A DNA stretch of 64,000 nucleotides, from contig CM054057.1 of assembly GCA_028641055.1 (NCBI GenBank), positions 333,404,482 through 333,468,481 on the forward strand, in the 5' to 3' direction. Below, piece by piece: positions 22,961 to 34,700 of the stretch (position 1 is the stretch's first letter; every line of letters starts with the position of its first letter). The notes beneath the pieces are model-generated. The model was given only the letters and a program-made list of their open reading frames with translations, made no database searches and was not told the origin of the DNA. The translations under genes and the position numbers were made by a program. Origin of the DNA: Alopecurus myosuroides (lineage: Eukaryota > Streptophyta > Magnoliopsida > Poales > Poaceae).

Positions 22961-25900
22961 ATGTCCGGGAGCATTCAAGATTCCGTTGAAAGTGGTCATA
23001 TCGAGGGAGAGTCTTCATCTTCCTTAACGACGCAAGTTCTTCAGGATATCGAGACCAACCGCCTGAGAAATGAACATCTCCTTGAGCGTGTGGCGCAAAA
23101 CACTGAACGTAATCACGACGAATGCGTTACATTTGGGGATTTAGTTCATGCTAAGCTTCCATCTTTCAGCAGTCTCAAGGAACCCATCGATGCTGATGAT
23201 TGGCTTCGTACCATCGAGCGCAAATTTAACGCTCTCCATGTTCCAGAAAGTGACCGTGTGAACTTCGCCGCCTATCAGCTAGAGGGTGAAGCTGGTTCAT
23301 GGTGGGAAGGTTTCTTGGCGTTGCAAACGCCGGGACATAAGGTTACTTGGGAGGAGTTCCGTAAAGAGTTCCGTGCTTCCCATGTTCCTGAGGCAGTTAT
23401 GGACTCCAAAAGAAAAGAGTTCCTGGATCTGACCCAGGGACAGATGGATGTTGAAACTTACGGGCGTGAATTCACCCGTTTGGCTCGTTATGCACCCCGA
23501 GATGTTGCAGATGATGCGGATAAGCAAGAGTTGTTCCGCAAGGGTCTGGATTCCGGAGTTCGCTATGAGCTATTGTCCTTCAAGTTCCCAACCTTCCAGG
23601 ACCTTTATAATCATGCTTTTACCTTGGAGCGTGGCAAAAAAGAAATGGAAACTTCTTTGAAGCAGATTTCTGGAGAGTCACGTGCGTCTTCTTCTGGTTC
23701 CAAGAAGCGTCGTGTGTTTGTTCCATACAGTGTTGTTCCATATCCACCAGCTTTTCAACAAGGCCACCTCGGTGGGCGTTCTGGTGTTGCTGGTAATAAG
23801 AAACGACTGGTGACATGTGACGTGTGTGGTGAACTTGGACACTACTCCAACAAATGTCCTCAGAGGAGACTTCCTCCAATTCAGCATGCTCTTACACGTG
23901 TTGTTAACCGTGGTCGTTTGAACCATGTTCTTATTGAAGAAGCTCAGAAAGCACCTGATGCCGTGTTGGGAATGCTTCGTGTTAATCTAGCTCCAGCCTC
24001 TGTTCTGTTTGATTCCGGAGCATCACATTCATGTGTATCAAGAGCTTTCGCGGGGTTGTTAGACATACCCTTTGTGAAAGTGGTCCCTCCGTTAATAATC
24101 TCCACCCGAGGGTCTATCCGTCAGATCAATCATTGTTGCCCTGGTGTGCCAATTGAAATTGGAGGTTTGGTGTTTTTCAGTACACTTGCCATCCTGGACC
24201 AAACTAATATCAATGTCATACTGGGCATGGACTGGTTGTCAACACATCATGCCATGATTGACTGTGCATCTAAGTCTGTTACCCTGATTCATCCTTATGG
24301 TCAGACAACTCGGTTGTTGTTTCCTTGTGGGACAGTTCAACCACAGCCATGTCCTCAGCTGAATGCAGTTGAAGTCCGACCATCTCTCGACATTCATGAG
24401 GTACCAGTAGTGTGTAAGTTTCCGGATGTCTTCCCGGAAGAGCTCTCTGGTATGAATCATGATTATTCAGTGGAGTTTGTTGTTGAACTAATTCCTGGAG
24501 TGGCTCCTACTTCTGAAAGACCATACCATATGTCTCTAGAAGAGCTGGTTGAGTTGAAGAAGCAAATGGAGGAGTCAGAAGGAAAAGGCTTCCCTCATGC
24601 CAACACATCTTCTTGTGGATGTCCTACACTCTTCGTCATGAAGAAGGATACCATAGTTCCCCAGCTGGTCAGTGAATATCGTCCGTTCAATGATGTGGCA
24701 ATAAAGCACAAGTGTTCTCTTCCTCGGACAAATGTTTTGTTTGACCGTCTGATTGGTGTTGTTGTTTTCTCCAAGATACACTTAAGTCTGGGTTATCATC
24801 AACTTCAGACTAGGTCCGGGAATGTTTCTAAAACGGTTGTCGAAACTCGTTATGGTCTTTACGAGTACACTGTTATGTTTCCCGAACTCTCCAATGCTCC
24901 AACCATGCTGATGGGGCTTATAAAATCCATTTTCATGGAGTGTCTTGACAAGTTCGTTGTGGTTCACCTCAACGATGTTATAATCTACTCCAAGTCCGAA
25001 GAAGAACATGTTGAACATCTTCGGCTAGTTTTGACAAAGCTTCGTGAGCATCGTCTCTATGCCACCTTCTCCAGATGTGAGTTCTGGTTGAAAGAGCTCG
25101 TATTTCTAGGCTACGTTCTATCTGCTGAGGGAGTTGCAGTTTTCCCTATTAAAGTTCAAGCCATATTGGACTGGGAGTCACCTAAGTCCATCAAAGAGGT
25201 TCGAAACTTCCTCGAACTTATCGGTTGTTATCACCGCTCTATTGAAGGTTTCTCCAAAGCTGCCAAACCAATGACTGGTCTTCTTAAGAAAGATAAACAG
25301 TTTGTATGGTCAAGAATGGCAGAAGATAGTTTCCGGTTGTTGAAAACCAAGCTGGCTAATGCTCCTATGCTTGTCCTTCCGGACATGCGCAAGGACTTCG
25401 TCATCTTATGTGATGCCTCTCGTCAAGGTATCGACTGCGGTCTATTGCAAGATGGTCGTGTGGTTTCTTATGCTTCTCGACAACTGAAACCAAATGAGCT
25501 CAAATATCCAACTCATGCTCTTGAGTTAGCAGCTGTTGTGTATGCATTGAAACAATGGCGTCATCATCTGCTAGGAAATCACTGTGAGTTCTACTTCCAT
25601 CATCAGAGCTTCAAATATCTTTTCACCCAACCAGATCTGAGTCTCAGACAAAAGAGATGGTTGGAATTAGTCAAAGAACCCAATGTGGAGGTCAATTGTC
25701 AATCCGATAAAGGTAAAGCCGTGGCTGACACGACAATCCAGAAGTCTTACTGTAACAGCTTGATGATACAACAAGATCAACCTTCTCTCCACAAAGAGTT
25801 CTCCAAGCTCAATCTTGAGGTTGTTCCCTCTGGTTATCTGGTTAATCCGGAAGTGAAACCATCCTTTGAACATCAAATCAAATATTCCCAAAAGCGGGAT

Positions 25901-27298
25901 CTAAGCATTACCTTGGTCAAGAGAAAGATTTCTCGTGGAATTCCTACATGTTTTTCTGTTGATGATCAAGGTACCTTTTATTTTGGTGAACGTATTGTTG
26001 TGCCGAAGAAACGGAGTCTGAAACAACTGATCCTCCGTGAAGCTCATGAGTCACTTCTCTCTGTTCATCCTGGTAGCACCAAAATGTACCGTGATCTACG
26101 TCAAAGGTTCTGGTGGACCAAGATGAAGCGAGAAATCGCTCAATTTGTGGCTGAATGCGACGTTTGTCGTCGTGCTAAAGCTGAACATCAAAGACCAGTT
26201 GCTACTCTCTACCCTACACCTATTCCTGTTTGGAAGTGGGATGAAGTTGAGATGACTTTCATTGTTGGTCTTCCAATAAATGATCGGGGACACACCGCTA
26301 TCTGGGTAGTGATTGATCGTCTGTCAAAGGTTGCTCATTTCGTTCCTATCCATCAGGGCATCAATGCTAAACAACTGGAAGATTTATATGTCATTCAGAT
26401 AATACCTCTTCATGGTGTTCCTAAGAAGATCCTTTTTGATCATGGAAATCTGTTTACTTCCAAAGGCTGGGCAAGTTTCAAGCAAGCTATGGGAAGTCGT
26501 CTACATTCCACCATCATCTATCAATCATTCCGTAATGATCACCTCGGGAGTCTGAATCAAACACTTGAAGACATGCTTCGAGCTTGTGTTGTATCCTTCG
26601 GTAATGATTGGGAGAAGTGTCTTCCATCTGCCGAGTTCGTTTATAACAACTGCTTCCAAGTTATCCTGGCCAAAGGTCCGTTTGAAGTTCTCTACAACCG
26701 AAGATGTTCAATTCCGTTAAATTGGTCAGAAATCGGTGAAAGACAGTTCTTTGGACCGAAGAATCTGATCAATGAGACTGAAGAAACAGTTCGTGTCATC
26801 CGTGAACATCTGAAAGCGGCTCAGTCTCGCCAGAAGAGTTATGGTCATCGTCAACAAGATATTCGTTATGATGTTGGCGGACAAGCCTATCTTCGAGTCA
26901 CACCTTTAAAGGGTGTTCATCGTGAAGTCATGAAGGGAAAATTACCACCTCGCTATGTTGGTCCTTTCCCTGTTCTTGCAAAAAGTGGGAATTTTGCTTA
27001 TCGTCTCCACCTACCTTCAACGTTCCCACGGGTTCAAGCTACATTCCACGTCTCACAACTCCATCGTTGCTTCAAAGATTCCAACTGTGGTGTTGATCAT
27101 GAAACCATTGATCTTAAGGATGATCTGACCTACCGAGAATGTCCTGTCCGTATCCTCGAGGCAGCTGAACGAAAGATTCGATGCCGAAGCATCAAGTGCC
27201 TCAAAGTTCAGTGGTCTCATCATTCTGAAGCTGAAGCAACCTGGGAACGAGAAGATCGTTTACGATCTGAGTACCCGTCCTTCTTTTCTAAAACCTAG
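22961..27298 (+). CDS. Gag-Pol polyprotein of element T: open frame, catalytic residues substituted
   Basis: One frame of 1445 residues runs from ATG 22961 (MSGSIQDSVESGH, the usual Tekay Gag start) to TAG 27296-27298. In order: Gag capsid (residues 60-230), CCHC knuckle (Cys286 to Cys299, intact), protease DSGAS at 351-355 (intact), reverse transcriptase (about 490-780), RNase H (about 800-930), integrase (about 1000-1300) with HHCC finger retained, and a C-terminal chromodomain (about 1385-1440). Substitutions against the Tekay consensus: motif A Asp is His607; SFGL region reads MFPEL (639-643); the Asp-Asp pair reads Asn671-Asp672; RNase H TDH reads FHH (His880); integrase first Asp is Thr1099 and catalytic Glu is Gly1196, while Asp1160 remains. 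Particle formation could be possible; reverse transcription and integration look impossible without help. Confidence 0.9.
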   Translation: MSGSIQDSVESGHIEGESSSSLTTQVLQDIETNRLRNEHLLERVAQNTERNHDECVTFGDLVHAKLPSFSSLKEPIDADDWLRTIERKFNALHVPESDRVNFAAYQLEGEAGSWWEGFLALQTPGHKVTWEEFRKEFRASHVPEAVMDSKRKEFLDLTQGQMDVETYGREFTRLARYAPRDVADDADKQELFRKGLDSGVRYELLSFKFPTFQDLYNHAFTLERGKKEMETSLKQISGESRASSSGSKKRRVFVPYSVVPYPPAFQQGHLGGRSGVAGNKKRLVTCDVCGELGHYSNKCPQRRLPPIQHALTRVVNRGRLNHVLIEEAQKAPDAVLGMLRVNLAPASVLFDSGASHSCVSRAFAGLLDIPFVKVVPPLIISTRGSIRQINHCCPGVPIEIGGLVFFSTLAILDQTNINVILGMDWLSTHHAMIDCASKSVTLIHPYGQTTRLLFPCGTVQPQPCPQLNAVEVRPSLDIHEVPVVCKFPDVFPEELSGMNHDYSVEFVVELIPGVAPTSERPYHMSLEELVELKKQMEESEGKGFPHANTSSCGCPTLFVMKKDTIVPQLVSEYRPFNDVAIKHKCSLPRTNVLFDRLIGVVVFSKIHLSLGYHQLQTRSGNVSKTVVETRYGLYEYTVMFPELSNAPTMLMGLIKSIFMECLDKFVVVHLNDVIIYSKSEEEHVEHLRLVLTKLREHRLYATFSRCEFWLKELVFLGYVLSAEGVAVFPIKVQAILDWESPKSIKEVRNFLELIGCYHRSIEGFSKAAKPMTGLLKKDKQFVWSRMAEDSFRLLKTKLANAPMLVLPDMRKDFVILCDASRQGIDCGLLQDGRVVSYASRQLKPNELKYPTHALELAAVVYALKQWRHHLLGNHCEFYFHHQSFKYLFTQPDLSLRQKRWLELVKEPNVEVNCQSDKGKAVADTTIQKSYCNSLMIQQDQPSLHKEFSKLNLEVVPSGYLVNPEVKPSFEHQIKYSQKRDLSITLVKRKISRGIPTCFSVDDQGTFYFGERIVVPKKRSLKQLILREAHESLLSVHPGSTKMYRDLRQRFWWTKMKREIAQFVAECDVCRRAKAEHQRPVATLYPTPIPVWKWDEVEMTFIVGLPINDRGHTAIWVVIDRLSKVAHFVPIHQGINAKQLEDLYVIQIIPLHGVPKKILFDHGNLFTSKGWASFKQAMGSRLHSTIIYQSFRNDHLGSLNQTLEDMLRACVVSFGNDWEKCLPSAEFVYNNCFQVILAKGPFEVLYNRRCSIPLNWSEIGERQFFGPKNLINETEETVRVIREHLKAAQSRQKSYGHRQQDIRYDVGGQAYLRVTPLKGVHREVMKGKLPPRYVGPFPVLAKSGNFAYRLHLPSTFPRVQATFHVSQLHRCFKDSNCGVDHETIDLKDDLTYRECPVRILEAAERKIRCRSIKCLKVQWSHHSEAEATWEREDRLRSEYPSFFSKT

Positions 27299-27320
27299 GA
27301 ATCTCGGGACGAGATTCTTG

Positions 27321-27335
27321 TAAGGGGGGTAGACT
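27321..27335 (+). other. Polypurine tract of element T
   Basis: TAAGGGGGGTAGACT precedes the 3' LTR start and lies 22 bases after the gag-pol stop codon. The G6 run is the likely plus-strand primer. Confidence 0.85.
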
Positions 27336-30300
27336 TGTAACATCCATCTTTTTGTAATAAAGTGGTTGTGTGTTTGTGTTGGTGCTCATGTCATGTCATG
27401 CATGCATTTTGAACATAAGTTGTGTTTAAAACAAGTGCACCAAAATTTAATACCGGAGTTTATTAAAATCACTTAAAAGTGCCACATTAAAACGATGCTT
27501 TCAAGTGGTGCAATTTTTGCAAACCAAAAATATGTTGAGGTTGTCCTTGTTGTAAGGATTTCAAAAATAATTTTTGCCAATTTTTGTTCTTTACAGAAAA
27601 GCCCTAAAATCTGTTTTAAGTTGCTGCCTTAAAAGGAGAAAGGACCTTTTCGCAATTTCTGTTTTTGCAGGGGGGTTTTCGGAATTTCTGTTCTTGTCAT
27701 CTTCCACCTTTGGACAGGGACAGTGGACGAGCAAGCTCTCCACTTCGCCTTCCCCGCCACCACCTGCTTCCGCCTCGAGGATAAGGGCGAGGAGAAGGAG
27801 CCCCGCACGCCTCCACTCCCCCTCACTCGGCCCTCATCCTCTATCCCTCTGCCTCTCCCCGCGGAAAACGACCGAACCCTAACCACCGGCCATCCGCGCT
27901 CGACGCCGGCGAGTAGAGCCGCTCCCGCGCCCCTCCGAGCACCCCACCGGCTCCGCCATCTCTCCGTCGTCCTCCTCGAGTAGTATCAGCACCAGGGACG
28001 CCCCCTCCGTCCTCAATTTCCCCGCCGACGGGATCCACGGCCGCCGCCGGAATCCGCTCGTCGCCGGCGATTTCCGCCCCGCCTCGCCTCCCCGACCTCG
28101 CCATCGGGTTCATGGTGAGAAGACGCACCCTCCGGTGCCCTCCCCTTTCCCCCTCCCCCTCTGTAGCTCGTCGCCGCCGGAGCCGCGGTGCGCCGCCGCC
28201 GCCCGAGCTCGCCGGCGAGCTCTCCGGTGGTCAACCGGTCGACCGAGACCATCCCCGTACTCCCCTCGCTCTCCTCCACCTCGTGGGAAAGTTGGTTCGT
28301 TGAAATTTCGAGCAAATCCGTCGATTGCTTAGCATCTGAGCCAATTTGGCCATAGGTGATGTCACTGTGACATCGTGCTTGCGTCACCAGGCCTTTTTCT
28401 GTTTTTTTTTCAGTTAAACGAATGTACTGACACGTGGCCCCATCTGCTATTTAAATTACAGAAAAATAATAAAATTGAATATGCAATATCTTTTGTTTGG
28501 TTAATCATAAAAATGTGTTCAATATACCAAAATGTTCAGAAAAATGTAATCTACATGTTTATGTCATTTGCACACATTTTTTGACAAAGTTGACTTTTGA
28601 GTATTATTGAAATCATTTAAAATAAAGAAAATAAGTTTTTATTCAAGAAAATTAGAAAATTTCAAGTTATATATCAAAATGCTTAGAATTTCAAATGCAA
28701 CCTAGTTATGGTGTTCTCAACCCTATTTGAGCACTTTAACTTGTCGCACCTCTAGGTTTTACCCGAATCGGCATCCGAGGTCCACTTCGGGACTAAATTC
28801 ACTAAAGTTGTTTTCTTAACATATGAACCCTAGCAACCCATGAACCATGTTTAGGGCTTCTATTTAATACATTCAAATGTTCACGCATACATATTGAGCA
28901 TTGCATCGATGCCTGTTTTGAGTGTTGTTCTCTCTCTTTCTGGTGTTTGCTCTTATCGGTAGACCTCGAATCCGGAGTGAAGTTCAACACCCCTGTTGCC
29001 GAATACTTGGTCTAAACAACCAAGTCAAGCACTTATTCCTGAAGCTTTCTCTGGTTTTCTTGAAGCAAGGCAAGCATAACCTCTTATCTGCCCATATATG
29101 TTTTCGAAGTGTTTTCCTTCTCGTACGATGCATGCTTTCCAAAGTATCTTGAGTAAATAGATAGAGTTATCCTATTTATTTGCATAACCCAGATATCATG
29201 ATTCAATACTCCTAGCAGACATAGGATTTGTTTGTGTGTAACGCCAAAGCCTCAAATATGCCATGCTTAGTCATACATGCCTTATGATCTCTGCTCCATC
29301 CGGTTGATGAATCAGAGTTACGAAATGAATCTAGTATGACAGGATAACGTGGTAAGGTTCGAGATGTGTGGTTAATATGATTAAAGGCTTGGATGAGTTT
29401 CCACATGGAATGTGGTGATTTGCCTCGTTCATGCCCCTAGGAGCGAGTTCTCGCCTTTGAAGCCAAGACTGATCGTGCAACCACACGGGGATTGGATTCC
29501 CCTCGGTTTCAACTTGTCTAGTTTGTTCCATGAGTTGCCTAGTTCGGGCGTTCCATTTGGATTTGCGGGGATGTTAAAAACGTTTACAAAACTAGGACGT
29601 GGCGGTGTAACAGCCTGTGGCGAGACAGTAGTTGAAGCACCGCTCACAACGATAGAGACCCGGCAGGAGATGGCCACTCCCTATTGGCGGTCCATCTCTA
29701 CTCGGAGCGACTCATGGAATAGGCGAAGCAAGGGAAAGATCGTGGTCAGCCACCCTCTGCCGGCACATCGTCGGAATTGTGCCAATAGCTTGGCATTAAG
29801 AGTCGGTTGATGCGTGTGGGTAAAGTTGTACACCCCTGCAGGGTTTAATCTTTTCGAAAAGTCGTGTCCGCGGTTAAGGACAACTTGGTGACGGATCCTG
29901 AGATCATAGATAACTTGACCATGACGTAAAAGATGTTGGCAATGAATGTTTAGTTTAAGAGGTGGTTCCAGTTATCGGTGCTGAAGATGATGCTTCGAAA
30001 GTTTTGAAGGCAATATCCGAGGGAAGGGTATTCTTTTAAAAGATTTGTGAAAAACTTCTCTATCTCCCTCTATTCGAAACAAAGTTGGCTTTACGCAAAA
30101 CAACCTTCATAAACCCTTTATGAACAAGCAGATATATAATAAGTTAGCTAAGTCTTGTTGAGTACCTCCCGTACTCATGTTTGCTTCAATTTGGTTCAGG
30201 TGGAGTTCCATACCTTCGGTGGTGTTTCAACGTGGACATCGACGGATAGTTTGGGGTTTCCCAGGTAGCAGCCTGGAATCCATGGGCTGGGAAGTCGCCT

Positions 30301-30880
30301 TATGTTGCGGCCTCTTAGGCCTTTTTGGTTCTTGTTGAATAGCAACATAATTTGCTTTCCGTTGTCTGGTGTAATGTTGGGTCGTGTGACCTCTGTTTGT
30401 AAGCTATACTCTAGTATTACTTGTTTAATAAAGCTTCATGTTTAGAGTACTGCTTTGATCGGTTGTTGGTTTCGAGCTCATTGTTATACAGTTTTGGCTA
30501 TGCCTGCATAGTTGTCGCAGTCGAGGGGTTGTGGAGCCGATGATCCATGTCCGAGCCCGCCTGTCGATGTGATCGGCCTGGGGCGAGGTAACCCCAGTAA
30601 CACTCGATTGTTGTTGCACTTTCTGGACACATAGCAGCTCTGTATAACTTTGGTCCCGTTCCTTCAGTTTCATCCGACTCGTGGACACTTGGATATGCAT
30701 AATTGGTTATGACTAGCATGAACACAAGGAGTAGTAGACCGGGGATCCGGACTACGTGCCGATGAATCCAGTTTGCCTGCCGTTGTTTGTTGCGGCCAGG
30801 GCTGGTAACCCTGAAGCCCTTGTGAGTTCATGGCTAGGAGCACATAATAGTGTGTATATCTCTGGGTCCGGGGTCTGACA
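27336..30880 (+). repeat. 3' LTR of element T
   Basis: It aligns with 19007-22549 at about 98.7% identity by hand count. It keeps both termini and is followed by the GTGAC duplication. It carries the same GC-rich block (27724-28324). Confidence 0.95.
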
Positions 30881-31116
30881 GTGACCTAGTGCTAAGATTG
30901 GTGCAGGAAAGGAAGCACAAATTAGCCCCAGTTTGGGAGGGACCATTTGTCATTAGCAAGGCTATGAAAAATGGATCTTATTATCTTGTAAATATTCGGG
31001 ATACGGAAGATGATCCCAAAAGACCGAATCGCAAAAGAAAGAGAAAGATAGATGTCGAACTAGGAGAGACAAAGAGACCCTGGAGCATCCAGCAGTTACG
31101 TCCCTTCTACACTTAG

Positions 31117-31721
31117 TTCAATTTCTATGTAAACATCTTTGAGATCATGAAATAAAGTTGTCGGAATTCATGCATTTATGTTTTATCTGTTTATTTTCAT
31201 ACAATTCATAAGTCCTTCTTATTTATGTCCCAATGATCTTTCAAAATACTCAATGTTAATCTGAATTGTGCCTGCGTGCTCGGAGTTATAAAACTGAATG
31301 CTTTGCAGCCTAAGGAGGCTTAAGGAAACCCGGATTGTGCCTGCGTGCGTGAGTTTCACACAATTTCGAAATTCCTTACTTTTTCCTAAGTATTATTTGA
31401 TTGTTTATGTATTGGGTCACTGAATTAGTAAGTAAAAATGCCTTAGTACAATCCATGTTTCTGAGTTTCGACTGATCGGTTAAACCCAGTCACTTGGCGT
31501 GAAGATTAAGTACTATTGAGCCATTTCAACACTAAGGACAGTCAAAACATATAAACCAGAGAACTTAGAAGGCAAAGGAATTAAAACCCAGAAAACCTTG
31601 CAAAGACATAAAATTAACTGCAAAAGAGGGATACTTGTTTATACAAATGATAGATAGAATTACAATGAATATTACATTGAGAATAGTAATGCTTCTATTT
31701 TGCATGCTAACTACTCGGGAA
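31117..31721 (+). other. Noncoding region between pol and the antisense gene of element B
   Basis: No gene is seen. A possible polyadenylation signal (AAATAAAG) lies at 31150-31157. The motif ATTGTGCCTGCGTGC occurs twice (near 31265 and 31334). This is where sense and antisense transcripts of B would converge. Confidence 0.6.
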
Positions 31722-34700
31722 TTAGGCGGCCTCCTCGGAATCCGAGTCCTCCTCTTCGCTGCTGGGGTCTTCAGGAGTTGCCGGAATCTCTTCCTCCGGG
31801 TAGAAGGTAGAGATCGACACATTTTTGCTATCTTGGTAGCGTGCCCTTTGACAGAGTCGAAGATGCTAGCTCGATGCACGTCCGTGTATCCTCGCAGGAT
31901 ACCAGTCGCCACGCGCCAAGACTTGGCGGTGGTGTAGTGCATACGCATTAGCCCAAGGGCCGTGCGCGCACCACCACGAGCTACAGAGCGGAACCAGGAC
32001 TCCTTCTGGTTCCCCACCTCCTCGATCGCCTCTGGAAGTTTGCTAACATCCGAGAATTCTCCTGCTTTGTTGGGAATGTACTTGTTAACAAGTAACATCC
32101 CCGCTGTCTTTAGCGCGATGAAGATCTTCCTGAAAGCCCGGATTCTTTCAATCCGGGTAAGCGAGGGGCTCCCTTCTGTTGAAATCAACAAAGAAAAGTT
32201 AGAAAAAAAGAGGAGGAGAAAGAAAAAATATCGACAAAGGTATATGGAAAATTCCGGTAAAAATGCTAAAGACTTACCGAGAATCCTGTCCATTTCAATG
32301 CCTTCTTCAAGGCGGTGATTTAAAGCATTCTCTAAGTTTAGGATGGTGGCCTTGTCCTTCTCGTCCTGGTTCGAAGCCTTGAACTTGGCAATTCCGACAG
32401 CAAGCTAGCTGGCCTCCAGATCTTTTTGGAGCTTCACGTTGATTTTGTGAAGTTCCATGTTCTGTCCGGAGGTTCTCAGCATTGCTGACATCCTCAGCTA
32501 TTTTCTTGGCTTTCGTCAAAGAAGCTGAAAAGAAAGAAAAATGAAGAGTTAAAACTCGGAAAATGACTTAGGAAATTTTCTCACAAAAACAGCAGTGCGA
32601 AAATATAAATTTACCTGCTGATTCTTTCAGCTCATGCTAAACGGAGGCCAACTCCGAGACTTTCTCTTCAAGAATATTAAGGAGAGTTTTCACCTCCTTA
32701 TTCTTGATTGTAAGTGTGCTAAAAACTTCCATGTTAATGTTTTTGGCAGTTTGCTAAAACATGGAAAAGAGACACATCGCTTAAGTCAAAAAACAAGCAA
32801 GGTCAATGATAAAAGCATTAAGTAAAAAAAGAATACATTTGGAAAATTTCTTGGGGGCTAGAGATATTACCTGGCTCATTTTTTGGAGACTTGCCAAGTT
32901 CTCGTTAAATTCCTTTGCATAGTCTGCAAAGAGAATTCCGACGTGGCAAAGGCCGTCTTGGATGACCTGCCGAGGCGAGAACACGAAATTATTCCTAATA
33001 ATAAGTCCTCCTTGCGGCCAAGGACGGATTAAGGGAGCTGGAGCAAAGTACTTTGTTTCCCATGGATGAATGTATCTTTGTTGGTCAAAGTGATCTTCTT
33101 GTTTTACCTTGAATTCCGGGTAAAAGTTGGGCATGGGCTCCTCCTTCGGGATATTCGAAGGGCCTCCCACTTCCGGCTCCACCCTTTCCGCCCTTTCCCT
33201 CGCGCCCGACTCCGGCGCAATGGGCTGGCTGGACTGCAAGGGGTATTCTTTTTCCCTTGCAGCCAGGTTCTCCTCCTCCGCTGCAGTTGGAGTATCAGGT
33301 GCAGTAGCAGGATAGGGTTGTGCTCCTCTCCTAGCAACGTACTTCTGTTTCTTCCGGCTTTTTGGCTTCAAAGTGGTAGGAGCCAGGCTAGAAAGAAGAG
33401 TTCCGAGAAATCAGAAATCTGAGAAACCAAATTCACGCAATGAAAATCATAAAAAGGAAAAAAAAACTTGGGATTTCTTTACCAGGATGTTGCGATGGCA
33501 ACGCCGTCAAGATCAATTATTTCTGGAGTGACGGAGGGTTTCTTGCGCTTCCGTCCGCCTGCAAAGTTAGCACGCATTGCGTCCAACTCAGCATTAGTGG
33601 CAAGCTACTCCTTAGTGAGATCGAGAAGCTGCGAAAAGAAGCAAAGTCCGGTTAAGATAAACATCCGAGAAAGAGGAAAACCAAGAAAAATGCCCAAAGA
33701 GAGAATATTACCTTTGGAGCTGGATTGCCAGCATGATACATTTATCGGCTTTCTTCATACTGGTCCCGAGTGGAGACCAGTTGATTTAGCCGCTTCTTGA
33801 GGTCTCTTTTCGACAACGCCTTGTTTGTCGCACTCAAGGTGTCCTCCGTGCCCGAGTATTCGCACAGTAGACGTTTGCCGTGATGGGCCAAAGGCTGAAT
33901 TCGCCGTTCGAGCCAACACAGCACGGTGTCTACACCAGTGAGAAGAGGGGAGGCGGAAACAAGATTGGCAATACACCGTTTGATCCTCATCAGATCCGGC
34001 GGCAGGGTTTGGACCGCGTCCACTGCCCAATTGTCTTGGGGAGTGGCCGCGGAATTCATGAAAGGTGGAATTCCCGTCTCCTTTCCAGGAAACGGGACAT
34101 CCTAGTGATAAAGAAGGAACCCGTCCAGAATTTGACGGATTCCAAAGTTTTGATTTTCGGGAACCAATCTTCCCTAAACCTACGAAGGGTAAAGGAGATG
34201 GTTCCACAAGTGGGGAGAGCACCCTCAGAGGGGTTGCGCTTTACTCCAAAGCAGTATTGCCAGAAGTCTAACCTAGGCTCTATTCCTAAATACCCCTAAA
34301 AAGGGCTTGAAACCCGGCAATGTAGAGAATAGAGTTGGGAGGAAGATTGTGCGGCTGAATTTGGTAGTGGTTGAGAATTTGGAGAAACAAGGCAGATGGC
34401 GGAAAACCCATATCTCTGGTTAGGTGCGAGGAAAGGAGAATCCGTTCACCGGATTTCGGAGAAGGCTCCGAGTCCTTCTTGTCATACCGCCATTTGCCTT
34501 TCAGCACGAACCCCTCATCCTCCATTGACGGAAGAAGGTATGGAACCACATTGCAGTGGCTCCAATTCCCGGAGTTCTCCTTCGTTTCTTCCTCACCGCC
34601 GGTGGCATTAGGTACGGAGACCTCCTCGCTGCCGATAGTGGAGTTTCCCTCCGTGGGCTCGTTGACGAGAGGCAGAGGAGGAGCTGACAACGACGGCACG

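Larger units (their letters stand above)
19007..30880 (+). mobile_element. Element T: Tekay-type chromovirus, structurally complete, nested in element B
   Basis: Long LTRs of 3543 and 3545 bases (19007-22549, 27336-30880) start TGTAACATCC and end GGTCTGACA. The duplication GTGAC flanks both sides (19002-19006, 30881-30885). An initiator-Met primer site, one long gag-pol frame and a polypurine tract lie between. Long LTRs, single ORF and C-terminal chromodomain indicate the Tekay/Del clade. Hand comparison finds about 47 LTR differences (about 1.3%), the youngest insertion seen here. The ORF is open but several enzyme active sites are destroyed. Confidence 0.93.
17945..31116 (+). pseudogene. 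Integrase of element B, interrupted by element T
   Basis: Segment one (17945-19006) has the zinc-binding region (GHHAQSKSI...CAGCEYYAK), the catalytic Asp codons 18347-18349 (LDMMGP) and 18524-18526 (TDNGTNF), and Glu at 18631-18633 (GQVERMN). It has a stop at 18325 and frame changes near 18590 and 18750. Element T inserted after codon GAC at 19006. Past its right target duplication the frame resumes at 30886 with LVLRLVQERKHKLAPVWEGP and ends at TAG 31114-31116 (QLRPFYT). That C-terminal part is the usual DNA-binding tail. Only 17945-19006 and 30881-31116 belong to this gene. Confidence 0.87.

Noticed and set aside
33066..33800. Plus-strand frames opposite the antisense gene
   Set aside because: They are mirror images of real minus-strand exons, which have splice sites and recognisable composition.
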